A stretch of DNA of 32,148 nt from Candidatus Lloydbacteria bacterium (GCA_016214545.1 JACROH010000001.1:1-32148); one strand, 5' to 3'. Shown: positions 1 through 6,705, numbered from the stretch's first letter. A program made the numbers and translations. Notes: a model not told the origin generated them from the sequence alone.

Positions 1-130
1 TCCGAGCCAATCCTTAGAAAAGTGGCCCCAGTTCGGATTGAGGTCTGCAACTCGACCTCATGAAGCCGGAATCGCTAGTAATCGCAGGTCAGCACACTGC
101 GGTGAATACGTTCTCAAGTCTTGTACTCAC
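1..130 (+). rRNA. rrs: 16S rRNA, exon 1 (partial, 5' end outside window)
   Basis: This is the 3' region of the small-subunit rRNA. Recognisable conserved blocks are GAATCGCTAGTAATCGC and GGTGAATACGTTCTC, followed by TTGTACTCAC, the left half of the universal 1392-1406 decoding-centre block. The exon stops at 130, where the conserved sequence breaks after the base equivalent to E. coli C1399; it resumes at 1036. The gene begins upstream of the window. Confidence 0.97.
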
Positions 131-1035
131 AATAAAAGCGCACAGCAGCGCGCCAATCTAAGTGGTTTAAATCCACTCCTTCTGTACTTTGTGCGGAAGC
201 GTAGCAGACGGATAGCCGAACACCGTGAGGTGTTTGGTGAAGGATCCTTATGCAAAAGACAGCCTTACAAAAAAACGGCGTATCGACTCGCTAATGGGTG
301 GTGAGGGCGGGGAAGATACAAAAAAAGCCGGTAACGGATGTTTGGAATAGAATGGCGCGTAACCTGTGGAGATCTGACGTTGTTATCTCACCGCAAGGCG
401 AGTATAATGAAACTTACGCAGCGTCAGAAGTCAGCTGAATCATAGTAGTTTCGCTTTCGCGAAATAAAGGATTCACTCTAGCATGAAAAATCTTAGTCCA
501 GATTATATTGTAGGATTAGTGGATGGCGAAGGAAGCTTCACTGTCTATGTAACCGATACCAATAAGAATAAAGATGTTAAACGACGAGTACGAGTGGAAC
601 CAAAATTCTACCTCAAGCTCATCGAAAAAGATAAACACATTTTGTATTCTCTACAGAAATTTTTTGGTTGCGGGAGCGTGTATTTTCAAAAAGATACGCG
701 TCCGAATCATCAACATTGTTATCGGTATGAAGTCTACAATAGAGATGATATCAATCGCATCATTACGCCTTTTTTTCAGAAAAACGAATTGAAACTTTCT
801 TCAAAAAAGAACGATTTCAAAACTTTTTGTAAAATGATGGCAATGGTAAACGCAGGGGAGCATCTAAAAAAATCAGGATTAAAGAAAATGTTTGCACTAA
901 AGCAAACAATGCATTAGAGCTCGCGTAGTGCGGGAAATCCGCACGCTACGTCGCCTCTTGTCGTGACTGACAGGGGGGCTAAAATATCAAAAAATATTTT
1001 AGGGGAACATCAATTCTAAGTTTCTAGAAGATATT
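131..1035 (+). mobile_element. Group II-like intron in 16S rRNA, LAGLIDADG ORF in the domain IV position
   Basis: The insertion is 905 nt, and its removal restores the universal block CTCAC|CGCCCGTC exactly. The RNA resembles mitochondrial/chloroplast-like group II introns. Near the 5' end is an AGTGG/CCACT hairpin (161-177) much like one at the start of Ll.LtrB. A stem CTGACG (374-379)/CGTCAG (422-427) follows, then GAAGTCAGC (427-435) and CATAGTAG (441-448), sequences that in such introns stand just ahead of the ORF. After the ORF, 917-957 folds into a domain V-like hairpin beginning GAGC, with a GAAA-containing loop and a two-base 3' bulge, but longer than the usual 34 nt. An AT-rich hairpin (979-1002) and a small hairpin near the 3' end (1014-1029, possible domain VI) follow. 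The 5' end lacks the usual GTGYG. A group I intron is less likely because there is no terminal G and no recognisable P7 core. Confidence 0.72.
483..917 (+). CDS. LAGLIDADG homing endonuclease, intron-encoded
   Basis: A 144-residue protein with one LAGLIDADG helix near the N-terminus (YIVGLVDGEGSF, residues 8-19), so it probably works as a homodimer, as single-motif enzymes do. The acidic residues expected for metal binding (D14 and E16 in VDGEG) are present. The rest is basic, as in DNA-binding members. It would cut intron-less 16S genes and so spread the intron; a maturase role is also possible. The start ATG is preceded by AAAGGA 12 nt upstream. The stop codon overlaps the first base of the domain V-like hairpin, so the ORF fills the domain IV position. 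No reverse transcriptase is present. Confidence 0.93.
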   Translation: MKNLSPDYIVGLVDGEGSFTVYVTDTNKNKDVKRRVRVEPKFYLKLIEKDKHILYSLQKFFGCGSVYFQKDTRPNHQHCYRYEVYNRDDINRIITPFFQKNELKLSSKKNDFKTFCKMMAMVNAGEHLKKSGLKKMFALKQTMH

Positions 1036-1165
1036 CGCCCGTCACGTTAAGGGAGCCGGGAATACCCAAAATTTCGCCTTTGGCGGACCTAAGGTAAGCT
1101 CGGTGACAGGAACGAAGTCGTAACAAGGCACGGGTAGCGGAAGCTGCTCGTGGATTATATTAAAT
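1036..1165 (+). rRNA. rrs: 16S rRNA, exon 2 and 3' end
   Basis: Resumes with CGCCCGTCACG and runs through helix 44 to GAAGTCGTAACAAGGCACGG and helix 45, whose GGAA loop (target of KsgA-type methylation) is intact in GTAGCGGAAGCTGC. By alignment to E. coli the mature end lies near 1165. The tail after the conserved TGGAT reads TATATTAAAT where most bacteria have CACCTCCTT, so the canonical anti-Shine-Dalgarno is absent. No 23S gene, 5S gene or spacer tRNA follows within the window; a terminator lies 125 nt downstream. Confidence 0.95.
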
Positions 1166-1201
1166 ACAAGCCTCTGCTTTTAGCGGAGTGAAACGGCGAT
1201 C

Positions 1202-1221
1202 GTCTTGTGTTCGCACAAGAC
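1202..1221 (+). other. UUCG-capped hairpin downstream of 16S
   Basis: Perfect 8-bp stem GTCTTGTG/CACAAGAC closed by a TTCG tetraloop, 36 nt past the predicted 16S end. It may mark rRNA 3' processing or protect the precursor; it has no U-run after it on the + strand. Confidence 0.6.
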
Positions 1222-1290
1222 AAAAAGAGTGTTGGTCTCGGAGCTCAAATTTGAGACTTGAACGGAACAAAAGAAAGAATGATACGTACT

Positions 1291-1332
1291 TATACAAAAA
1301 CTCTCCGGCGAAAGCGGGGGAGTTTTTGTATA
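1291..1332 (+). terminator. rrs: Terminator of the 16S transcript
   Basis: Long inverted repeat (TATACAAAAACTC... / ...GAGTTTTTGTATA, about 15 bp with one mismatch) around a GC core, with the U-run inside the descending arm. It is near-symmetric and could stop transcription both ways. It shows that the 16S gene is not joined to a 23S gene. Confidence 0.75.
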
Positions 1333-1350
1333 ATAGGGTTACGGTGTAGC

Positions 1351-1379
1351 TTGACAAAATGTTTATAATATGCTAACAT
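1351..1379 (+). promoter_or_regulatory. Sigma-70-type promoter for the small protein at 1425
   Basis: TTGACA (1351-1356), 17-bp spacer, TAACAT (1374-1379). A TATAAT-like box also lies inside the spacer. Placed 45 bp ahead of the start codon. Confidence 0.55.
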
Positions 1380-1424
1380 TTAAGCCAGAAAATGTTGTTA
1401 ATAACAATAAAAAAGGAGAAAAAA

Positions 1425-1661
1425 GTGAAAGCATTTTTGAATTCGGTTTTTTTGTTGCTCTGTATTGGATCGGCGGTTGTTGCGGTTGTCGCGTACGGAG
1501 AAAACCCGCTCACGGTTCCGGTTGTACGAATATCCGCTTCAAGTGGTCAGTGCTTGTCCGTCGCCGTTGTTTCTGAAGGGAAGGAGGTCGAAAAATCGTG
1601 TGATTTTTTCGACCGACTGAAACGCGAAGGAGGGCGATACGATAAAGAATATGTAAAATAA
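1425..1661 (+). CDS. Small secreted or membrane-anchored hypothetical protein
   Basis: 78 residues. I chose GTG 1425 because AAAGGAGA lies 5 nt upstream; an in-frame ATG at 1392 lacks such a site. The N-terminus is KAFLNS followed by about 18 hydrophobic residues and AVVAYGE, a signal peptide or single TM helix. The remaining ~50 residues are polar with two cysteines that could pair. Family not recognised. It is a single-gene unit with its own promoter and a perfect terminator. Its strong Shine-Dalgarno contrasts with the 16S tail just upstream. Confidence 0.6.
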   Translation: MKAFLNSVFLLLCIGSAVVAVVAYGENPLTVPVVRISASSGQCLSVAVVSEGKEVEKSCDFFDRLKREGGRYDKEYVK

Positions 1662-1666
1662 AAAAT

Positions 1667-1702
1667 ACCCCGTCTGCTGATTACGCAGACGGGGTTGTTT
1701 TT
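1667..1702. terminator. Bidirectional terminator between convergent genes
   Basis: Perfect stem ACCCCGTCTGC/GCAGACGGGGT (1667-1677/1685-1695) with a T-run after it on the + strand and on the - strand. It serves the + gene ending at 1661 and the - gene ending at 1718. Confidence 0.9.
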
Positions 1703-1717
1703 ATATAAAACTTCTTA

Positions 1718-2011
1718 TTAGGGGAAATCAGGCGTCTTTTCAAATGTTTCTGTCGGTGGTAAATATTTTGGCGGATGATAGTGCCGCCGCCAAAATTCTG
1801 ACGATTTTTTCGAGGTGTTTTCTTGAAAGGATCTCGGGTTCGGATGTTTCTTTTCTTTCTCCTTTTTCCCTCGTGGATTTTCTTTCGTGTAGCCTTTTCC
1901 GAATCCTGCCGGTTTTTGACGGTCTTGGTCACTTAGCTTTCTGGATTCTTTTCCGTTTCCGTTGTTATGGGTGTGCCCACCATTTTTTGTTCTATCTTTC
2001 TTTCTGCACAT
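1718..2011 (-). CDS. Low-complexity basic hypothetical protein
   Basis: 97 residues, very polar and rich in Lys, Arg, His, Asn, Pro and Gly, with no hydrophobic core, so probably disordered. No family recognised. Support for it being real: AAGGAGAGG sits 4 nt before the ATG, a good promoter (2088-2116, - strand) lies 70-80 bp upstream, and it ends 16 bp before a bidirectional terminator. Against: the composition is unusual and the opposite strand is also open (hydrophobic shadow). Confidence 0.45.
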   Translation of the reverse strand: MCRKKDRTKNGGHTHNNGNGKESRKLSDQDRQKPAGFGKGYTKENPRGKKEKEKKHPNPRSFQENTSKKSSEFWRRHYHPPKYLPPTETFEKTPDFP

Positions 2012-2087
2012 TGTTCCTCTCCTTGCGGTGCCGGTTGGTAAGGACTACTTTTCTTCCTCTAAAACAAAGAACTTTTTTAACGTTTTT

Positions 2088-2116
2088 ACTATAACTCATA
2101 TATTAAATTTATGCAA
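2088..2116 (-). promoter_or_regulatory. Promoter for the basic protein (- strand)
   Basis: Read on the - strand: TTGCAT (2116-2111), 17-bp spacer, TATAGT (2093-2088). Predicted start near 2081, giving a leader of about 70 nt. Confidence 0.55.
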
Positions 2117-2122
2117 ATATAA

Positions 2123-2151
2123 TTGCTGTTCTATCCTTTTTTTGCTATATT
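2123..2151 (+). promoter_or_regulatory. Promoter for tRNA-Ile and rsmI
   Basis: TTGCTG (2123-2128), 17-bp spacer, TATATT (2146-2151). It diverges from the promoter at 2088-2116. Predicted start near 2158, about 70 nt ahead of the tRNA. Confidence 0.5.
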
Positions 2152-2228
2152 CTTCTTATTGTGCATCTAGCTGTTTTGGTAGGCCCAGGCGGTTATCGCA
2201 CAATTTGGAACGAAGCAATTTGCTCCGT

Positions 2229-2301
2229 GCGCGCGTAGCTCAGCTGGTAGAGCATTCGACTGATACTCGAAAGGTCCCAGGTTCGACTCCTGGCGCGCGC
2301 A
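2229..2301 (+). tRNA. tRNA-Ile (anticodon GAT)
   Basis: Full cloverleaf of 73 nt. Acceptor GCGCGCG (2229-2235) pairs with CGCGCGC (2294-2300), with discriminator A2301. The D arm is GCTCAGCTGGTAGAGC. The anticodon stem TTCGA/TCGAA encloses CTGATAC, giving anticodon GAT. The T arm is CCAGG-TTCGACT-CCTGG. CCA is not encoded (TCA follows). The next gene starts 3 nt later. Confidence 0.97.
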
Positions 2302-2304
2302 TCA

Positions 2305-2988
2305 ATGTCCACTTTATATATTGTCGCAACACCGATTGGAAACTTAGAAGACATCACGCTTCGGGCGCTTGAAACGCTCAAGACGGTTGATGTTGTTTTG
2401 TGTGAAGATACGCGCGTGACGAAAAAATTACTCGCGCGATATGATATTCATACGCCGACTCTGAGTTATCATACCTATAGCGCCAGCGCAAAGTCAGAGA
2501 AAATTATCGAGTTGCTTCGTGAGGGAAAAAATCTTGCGTTGGTATCGGATGCCGGTACTCCCGCAATTTCCGACCCGGGGAGTCTGTTAGTGGCAGAGGT
2601 GAGAGAAGCGCTCGGCGCAGACGTGTCCATTGTTCCTATCCCCGGGCCAAGCGCGGTTGTCGCCGCGCTCTCGGTGTCCGGTTTCCCCGCAGATTCTTTT
2701 CTTTTCCTCGGGTTTTTGCCGCACAAAAAAGGCCGCCAAACGCTTTTCAAAGAAATCGCCGCATCGGAGCGCACGGTCGTTTTTTATGAATCACCCCATC
2801 GGATTTTAAAGGCGTTGGGCGCTCTTGAGGTGGCTCTTTCTCCGTCGCGCTCAATCGCCGTCGTCCGAGAAATTTCAAAAATTTTTGAAGAAATCATCAG
2901 GGGGAATGCGTCAGAGGCGCATGACTATTTTAAAAAGAATCCGGACAAAGTGCGGGGGGAGTTTGTGGTCGTGGTATCTCCCCTATAA
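2305..2988 (+). CDS. rsmI: 16S rRNA (cytidine1402-2'-O)-methyltransferase RsmI
   Basis: 227 residues, tetrapyrrole-methylase fold. The N-terminus LYIVATPIGNLEDITLRAL and then VLCEDTRVTKKLL are RsmI signatures; LVSDAGTPAISDPG and PIPGPSAVVAALSVSGFP are the SAM-site loops; FYESPHRI is also typical. It uses SAM to 2'-O-methylate C1402 in the decoding centre. It is shorter than E. coli RsmI (about 286), mainly at the C-terminus. The ATG is 3 nt after tRNA-Ile, so tRNA 3' processing would leave an almost leaderless mRNA; no Shine-Dalgarno is possible. Its target base lies only 2-3 nt past the intron splice junction in the 16S gene of this window. Confidence 0.96.
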   Translation: MSTLYIVATPIGNLEDITLRALETLKTVDVVLCEDTRVTKKLLARYDIHTPTLSYHTYSASAKSEKIIELLREGKNLALVSDAGTPAISDPGSLLVAEVREALGADVSIVPIPGPSAVVAALSVSGFPADSFLFLGFLPHKKGRQTLFKEIAASERTVVFYESPHRILKALGALEVALSPSRSIAVVREISKIFEEIIRGNASEAHDYFKKNPDKVRGEFVVVVSPL

Positions 2989-3018
2989 ATATATTTTCTG
3001 ATATACTTGCTACTATCT

Positions 3019-3261
3019 ATGCCATACAAATGGAGCATTATTATTATCGCCGTGCTGGTTGCGCTGTTGCCGTTTTTAGGGTTCCCCGGGGCGGTGCGTG
3101 ATTGGTTTGTTGCGATCGGCGGTTTGAGTATCGCCGCTATCGTATTTTTTGCGAATGAGATATCAAATCTTCGGTGGAAGGGAAATAAGTTTATCCATAG
3201 CTCCGATTCATATGTCGAGAATGAAAAGACCAACGATCGCTCATCATTTCCGACTGTATAA
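3019..3261 (+). CDS. Small two-TM membrane protein, hypothetical
   Basis: 80 residues from ATG 3019 (PYKWSIIII...). Two hydrophobic segments (about residues 5-20 and 29-46) are joined by a short FPGAVRDW loop; the tail is polar and charged. No family recognised. I preferred 3019 over the ATG at 3007 because TATACT (3002-3007) overlaps the upstream one. The TAA stop (3259-3261) is part of the -10 box of the next gene. Confidence 0.6.
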   Translation: MPYKWSIIIIAVLVALLPFLGFPGAVRDWFVAIGGLSIAAIVFFANEISNLRWKGNKFIHSSDSYVENEKTNDRSSFPTV

Positions 3262-3262
3262 T
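3257..3262 (+). promoter_or_regulatory. -10 box implying a leaderless start at 3270
   Basis: Perfect TATAAT followed by 7 nt and ATG 3270, so transcription would begin at or within a base or two of the start codon. It overlaps the stop codon of the preceding gene. No clear -35. Confidence 0.5.
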
Positions 3263-3269
3263 CGTTCTT

Positions 3270-4517
3270 ATGACACGGTTCTTTAATCAAGACGGGCGTT
3301 TTTCATTGTCAAAGGCGCTTATTTTTTTACGCCGACCGAAAGGAATTGCCGCCATTGCTTTTGTCGCCACATCGCTTTTTGTATCGCTTGATATTCTTCC
3401 TCTGCATACGCTTACCTACGAGAAGCAGGCGTCGTCGGGGGCGGCCGCCATTCTTGAGGCTCCAAAGGAAAACGAAGCGCCTGTTTTTGAGGTGACTCAT
3501 GTTCCTACCCCCAAAACCGTTCGTGCTGTGTATATGACGAGCTGGGTTGCGGGTACGAAAAGCCTTCGCGGTCACATCGTTTCGCTTATTGATACCACCG
3601 AACTAAACGCGGTGGTGATTGATATAAAAGATTACAGCGGGCACATTGCCTTTCCGGTGGATGATCCGGCTGTTTCAAAATATGATGCGTCTGAAAAACG
3701 TTTCCCTGATGTCCGAGAGTTTATTGGAGAGCTCCATAAAAAAGGTGTCTACGTCATCGGGAGAATCACCGTTTTCCAGGACCCTTTTTTGGCAAAAGCT
3801 CGGCCTGATTTGGCAGTTAAAAAAGAAAGCGATAAAAGCGCGCTCTGGAAAGATTATAAAGGGCTTTCGTATATTGACCCGGGGGCGGAAGAAGGGTGGA
3901 AATATATTGCAGCCCTTGCGCGCGCTTCATACGCGCTCGGATTTGATGAACTCAATTTTGATTATATTCGATTTCCTTCGGACGGAAACATGCGCGATAT
4001 TTATTTCCCATGGAGCGAAACGCGAATGAATGGAGATGCCTCGTTGGGGAAGGCTCTGGTGCTCCGCGATTTTTTCCGATTTCTTAGGGAGTCGCTCTCT
4101 GATATTCACGACAAGGGGGCCGCGCTGTCGGCTGATTTATTCGGTATGACCACCACCAATACCGACGATTTGAATATCGGACAAATTCTTGAATATGCCG
4201 AGCCGTCTTTTGATTTTATTGCGCCGATGGTATATCCGTCCCACTATCCGCCGGGGTTTCACGGATTTTCCAATCCGAACGAGCATGCGTATGAAGTGGT
4301 GAAATATTCCATGGACAGCGCAGTGACTCGGCTTATTGCGGCAAGCTCAACGCCAAACAAGCTTCGCCCGTGGCTTCAGGATTTTAATTACGGCGGTATC
4401 TACGATGCGTCAAAAGTGCGGGCGCAAATGCAAGCCGCTTACGATGCGGGGCTTTCAAGTTGGATGCTTTGGGATCCGGCGAATAAATATACCCGCGAGG
4501 CGCTGCTTACCGAGTAA
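3270..4517 (+). CDS. Secreted glycoside hydrolase-like protein (DUF4015 family)
   Basis: 415 residues. One N-terminal hydrophobic segment (about 27-45, GIAAIAFVATSLFVSLDIL) acts as signal or anchor, so the rest is outside the cell. From about residue 88 (VRAVYMTSWVAG) it matches the pattern of the DUF4015 putative glycosyl hydrolase family, a TIM-barrel fold: VVIDIKDYSGHIAF, VYVIGRITVFQDP, GFDELNFDYIRFPSDG and FIAPMVYPSHYPPGF. The repeated Asp/Glu-containing strand ends are what one expects of a polysaccharide-cleaving barrel, but substrate and activity are unknown. No Shine-Dalgarno; a -10 box lies 7 nt before ATG. Confidence 0.85.
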   Translation: MTRFFNQDGRFSLSKALIFLRRPKGIAAIAFVATSLFVSLDILPLHTLTYEKQASSGAAAILEAPKENEAPVFEVTHVPTPKTVRAVYMTSWVAGTKSLRGHIVSLIDTTELNAVVIDIKDYSGHIAFPVDDPAVSKYDASEKRFPDVREFIGELHKKGVYVIGRITVFQDPFLAKARPDLAVKKESDKSALWKDYKGLSYIDPGAEEGWKYIAALARASYALGFDELNFDYIRFPSDGNMRDIYFPWSETRMNGDASLGKALVLRDFFRFLRESLSDIHDKGAALSADLFGMTTTNTDDLNIGQILEYAEPSFDFIAPMVYPSHYPPGFHGFSNPNEHAYEVVKYSMDSAVTRLIAASSTPNKLRPWLQDFNYGGIYDASKVRAQMQAAYDAGLSSWMLWDPANKYTREALLTE

Positions 4518-4554
4518 AACTCATCGTTAATTTTTATCAAAAAACATCTCGCCT

Positions 4555-4574
4555 AAAAAACAAGCTGTTTTTTT
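4555..4574 (+). terminator. Weak A/T hairpin terminator
   Basis: AAAAAACA-AGC-TGTTTTTTT, 37 bp after the DUF4015 gene. Stem almost entirely A:T, so efficiency is uncertain. Confidence 0.4.
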
Positions 4575-4683
4575 AATGCTCTTTCGGTGTCGATGCTCTC
4601 TTTGCAGCGGATGATTGAACGTGATAGCGTATCCTCAGATAAGCATGTTGATTTGATACACACAAACGGCAAAGGAGGGGGTT

Positions 4684-5406
4684 GTGAAAAGAAAACCGAA
4701 GAATAAAAAGAATGGTTACAAAGATATCAAAGTGGTTATTCTTGATTGGGACGGAGTCATCGGAGCTCTGGGTGAATATTTTTTGGCCAATTTGGAAGCG
4801 GTAGCGTTGCAATTTAATTTTTCACTCGATCCGATACGCTCTTGGATGGGCGATATACGGACCGGAAAAAAGACCGGAGCATTCAGACTGCGCGAGAATA
4901 TAAAATTATTTTGGCCCGCAATCACCCAAGACGAGATCACGGCGTTCGTCAAGGAACTTGAGGCAATAGAAAAAGCGCACCCGTATCCGCTTCTTGAGGG
5001 AAGCAAAGAAGCAATTCTTAGGTTGCGGAAAGAAGGTGTCGTGCTCGCGCTGTGTACGGCGAACAGCACGCGGACGCTTCAATGGAGATTTGCTTCAACC
5101 GGCATACACAAAAAATGGTTTAAAGTTATCAGCAATCCTGATACCACCGGGGTTGCAAAACCTCATCCGTTTGCGCTTCAGTACATTCTGAACACGGTCG
5201 GTGTTTCCACAAAACAGGCGTTATTTATCGGTGATTGGGCGCCTGACTTGGAGGCGGCAAAAGCGGCCGGCGGCGTTCCGTTTATCGGCGTAACTTCGGG
5301 CAGCTGGGGAAAGAAACCGTTTTTAAAAGCGGGCGTTCCCAAAGAAAAGATTTTTGATAACCTGTCTTCTTTTGTCGATTTTTTTCTTCAGCAAAGAAAA
5401 AGCTAA
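4684..5406 (+). CDS. HAD-family hydrolase (phosphatase-like)
   Basis: 240 residues with all four haloacid dehalogenase motifs: I, VVILDWDGVIG (nucleophile D21, acid D23); II, LALCTANSTR; III, the Lys in GVAKPHPFAL; IV, FIGDWAPDLEAAKAAG. The alpha-helical cap between motifs I and II is that of the phosphoglycolate phosphatase-like group. The substrate cannot be told. The start is GTG 4684 with AAAGGAGGGGG immediately upstream, one of the strong Shine-Dalgarno sites in this window. Single-gene unit ending at a bidirectional terminator. Confidence 0.88.
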   Translation: MKRKPKNKKNGYKDIKVVILDWDGVIGALGEYFLANLEAVALQFNFSLDPIRSWMGDIRTGKKTGAFRLRENIKLFWPAITQDEITAFVKELEAIEKAHPYPLLEGSKEAILRLRKEGVVLALCTANSTRTLQWRFASTGIHKKWFKVISNPDTTGVAKPHPFALQYILNTVGVSTKQALFIGDWAPDLEAAKAAGGVPFIGVTSGSWGKKPFLKAGVPKEKIFDNLSSFVDFFLQQRKS

Positions 5407-5411
5407 ATTTT

Positions 5412-5449
5412 AAAAACCACTTGGAGGCCTCGCTTCCAAGTGGTTTTTT
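5412..5449. terminator. Bidirectional terminator
   Basis: Stem AAAAACCACTTGGA/TTCCAAGTGGTTTTT with T-runs on both strands, between the convergent HAD and MFS genes. Confidence 0.88.
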
Positions 5450-5478
5450 CAATCCCTCGGAGCAGAGCCCCGAAACCT

Positions 5479-6669
5479 TTATTTTGTATCTTTGATGGTG
5501 AGACTATATCTAAGTCCATAGAGGACAATAATGCCCAAAATAAGAAACATGAATCGAAAATCGATAAACGCAAGCAGCGCGCTTGCTGCAAGGGGGCCGA
5601 GCAAGTAGCCCAAGGGGTGGGTGTAGCGAAAAACGCTGATAATGGCGGCGTCCGAAGCATTTATTTGTTTGAAAAAATAACTCTCGTTCATGGTTTGCAC
5701 GAGGGTCGCTCCGATTCTTGTCATGAAGAGAAGCGCTGCCCAGAGTAGCACGCTTTTGCTTGTGACAAAGGTCAAGAGACCGGTTGTTATTGCCATGAGG
5801 AGAAATCCGAGCGAAAGCATTTCTTTTTCTCCAAATCGCGTGTCGGAAAGACTGCCTGAGGGGATGCCGAAAAGAACAAACGGAACGAGCATTATAGTGA
5901 AAATGATTCCGATATCTCCCCACGCCATCCCCATATACTTATGAAGATAGAGAGGGGTGTAAATTACCATCCAAGAGAAAAAAAACGAAAGGAGAAGATT
6001 CGACATGAAAATACGGTAAATATCTTTTCGCGTCCAAATCTCCCTCAGAGTGCCGATGAGGGGAATGTGCGCGTAGGGAGGGTCGCGAAAATCATTGAAT
6101 TTTTCAAAGATGATGACCAAAACCGGAAAAAGAATAACTCCGGCACTTGCAAATATTTTCCAGTAATCTCCGTCGGTCAGTATGAGGCCGGCGATGAGCG
6201 GGGGAGCAAGCCACGCTGCGTTTTGTGCCGTCAAATAGACGCCGCGAATTTTTCCGGTCGTCTCGTTTTTGGTATTGCTTTCCAAAAAAATGTCCATGCT
6301 GAAAAGGGCTATCGGGAATATGGAAAGGTGGACAATAAAAACAGGTACCAAAAACCATACCGGGTTTTTCATGCTCGCCAAAATGGCGAGCGAAATGATT
6401 TCAACAAGAATGAGCGAGAAAATAATCCGGTAGTTGCCGTATCGGTTGAGGAGTGAAGGCATGGCAATGAGTCCCACAATAGAGGCAACCGACCCTAAGG
6501 CAAAAACGGTACCGACTAACGTGTCATTCAAAAAGGTTCCAAGAAAAGAGGATTCAATGTATGCCAAAAGCGCCGCGTGGAAAGCGAATAGGAAACTTGA
6601 TACATAGACGGCGCGGAGCAGTCCACCACTCTGTTTTTCTTCCTGCGCTATTGATTGCGTAGCGTGCAT
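5479..6669 (-). CDS. Major facilitator superfamily transporter
   Basis: 396 residues with about 12 hydrophobic segments in two halves separated by a charged loop (KFNDFRDPPYAHIPLIGTLR, about residues 188-207). The loop MPSLLNRYGNYR after TM2 and the matching PSGSLSDTRFGEKE in the second half correspond to MFS motif A. Substrate unknown. A TACAAT -10 box stands 7 nt before the ATG, so the mRNA is probably leaderless; no Shine-Dalgarno. It lies 36 bp downstream of RNase J on the same strand but with its own -10. Confidence 0.88.
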   Translation of the reverse strand: MHATQSIAQEEKQSGGLLRAVYVSSFLFAFHAALLAYIESSFLGTFLNDTLVGTVFALGSVASIVGLIAMPSLLNRYGNYRIIFSLILVEIISLAILASMKNPVWFLVPVFIVHLSIFPIALFSMDIFLESNTKNETTGKIRGVYLTAQNAAWLAPPLIAGLILTDGDYWKIFASAGVILFPVLVIIFEKFNDFRDPPYAHIPLIGTLREIWTRKDIYRIFMSNLLLSFFFSWMVIYTPLYLHKYMGMAWGDIGIIFTIMLVPFVLFGIPSGSLSDTRFGEKEMLSLGFLLMAITTGLLTFVTSKSVLLWAALLFMTRIGATLVQTMNESYFFKQINASDAAIISVFRYTHPLGYLLGPLAASALLAFIDFRFMFLILGIIVLYGLRYSLTIKDTK

Positions 6670-6676
6670 ACGCCTT

Positions 6677-6682
6677 ATTGTA
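6677..6682 (-). promoter_or_regulatory. -10 box implying a leaderless start at 6669
   Basis: TACAAT on the - strand, 7 nt before ATG. A weak -35 candidate TTTCCT lies 17 bp further up. Confidence 0.45.
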
Positions 6683-6705
6683 CTTGAAACGGCAGAAAGA
6701 GGAAA

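Noticed and set aside
38-304. Open frame of 88 codons at the window start
   Set aside because: It runs across 16S exon 1 and the 5' part of the intron RNA; both are structural RNA.
483-917. The intron as an archaeal-type (bulge-helix-bulge) rRNA intron
   Set aside because: LAGLIDADG proteins occur in those too, but the RNA here has group II-like motifs and no bulge-helix-bulge pairing is visible at the 130/1036 junction.
1744-2094. Hydrophobic 116-codon frame on the + strand
   Set aside because: No start signals, and it is antisense to the polar - strand frame, which has promoter and Shine-Dalgarno; Phe/Leu/Ser-rich content is the usual shadow of a Lys/Glu/Arg-rich frame.
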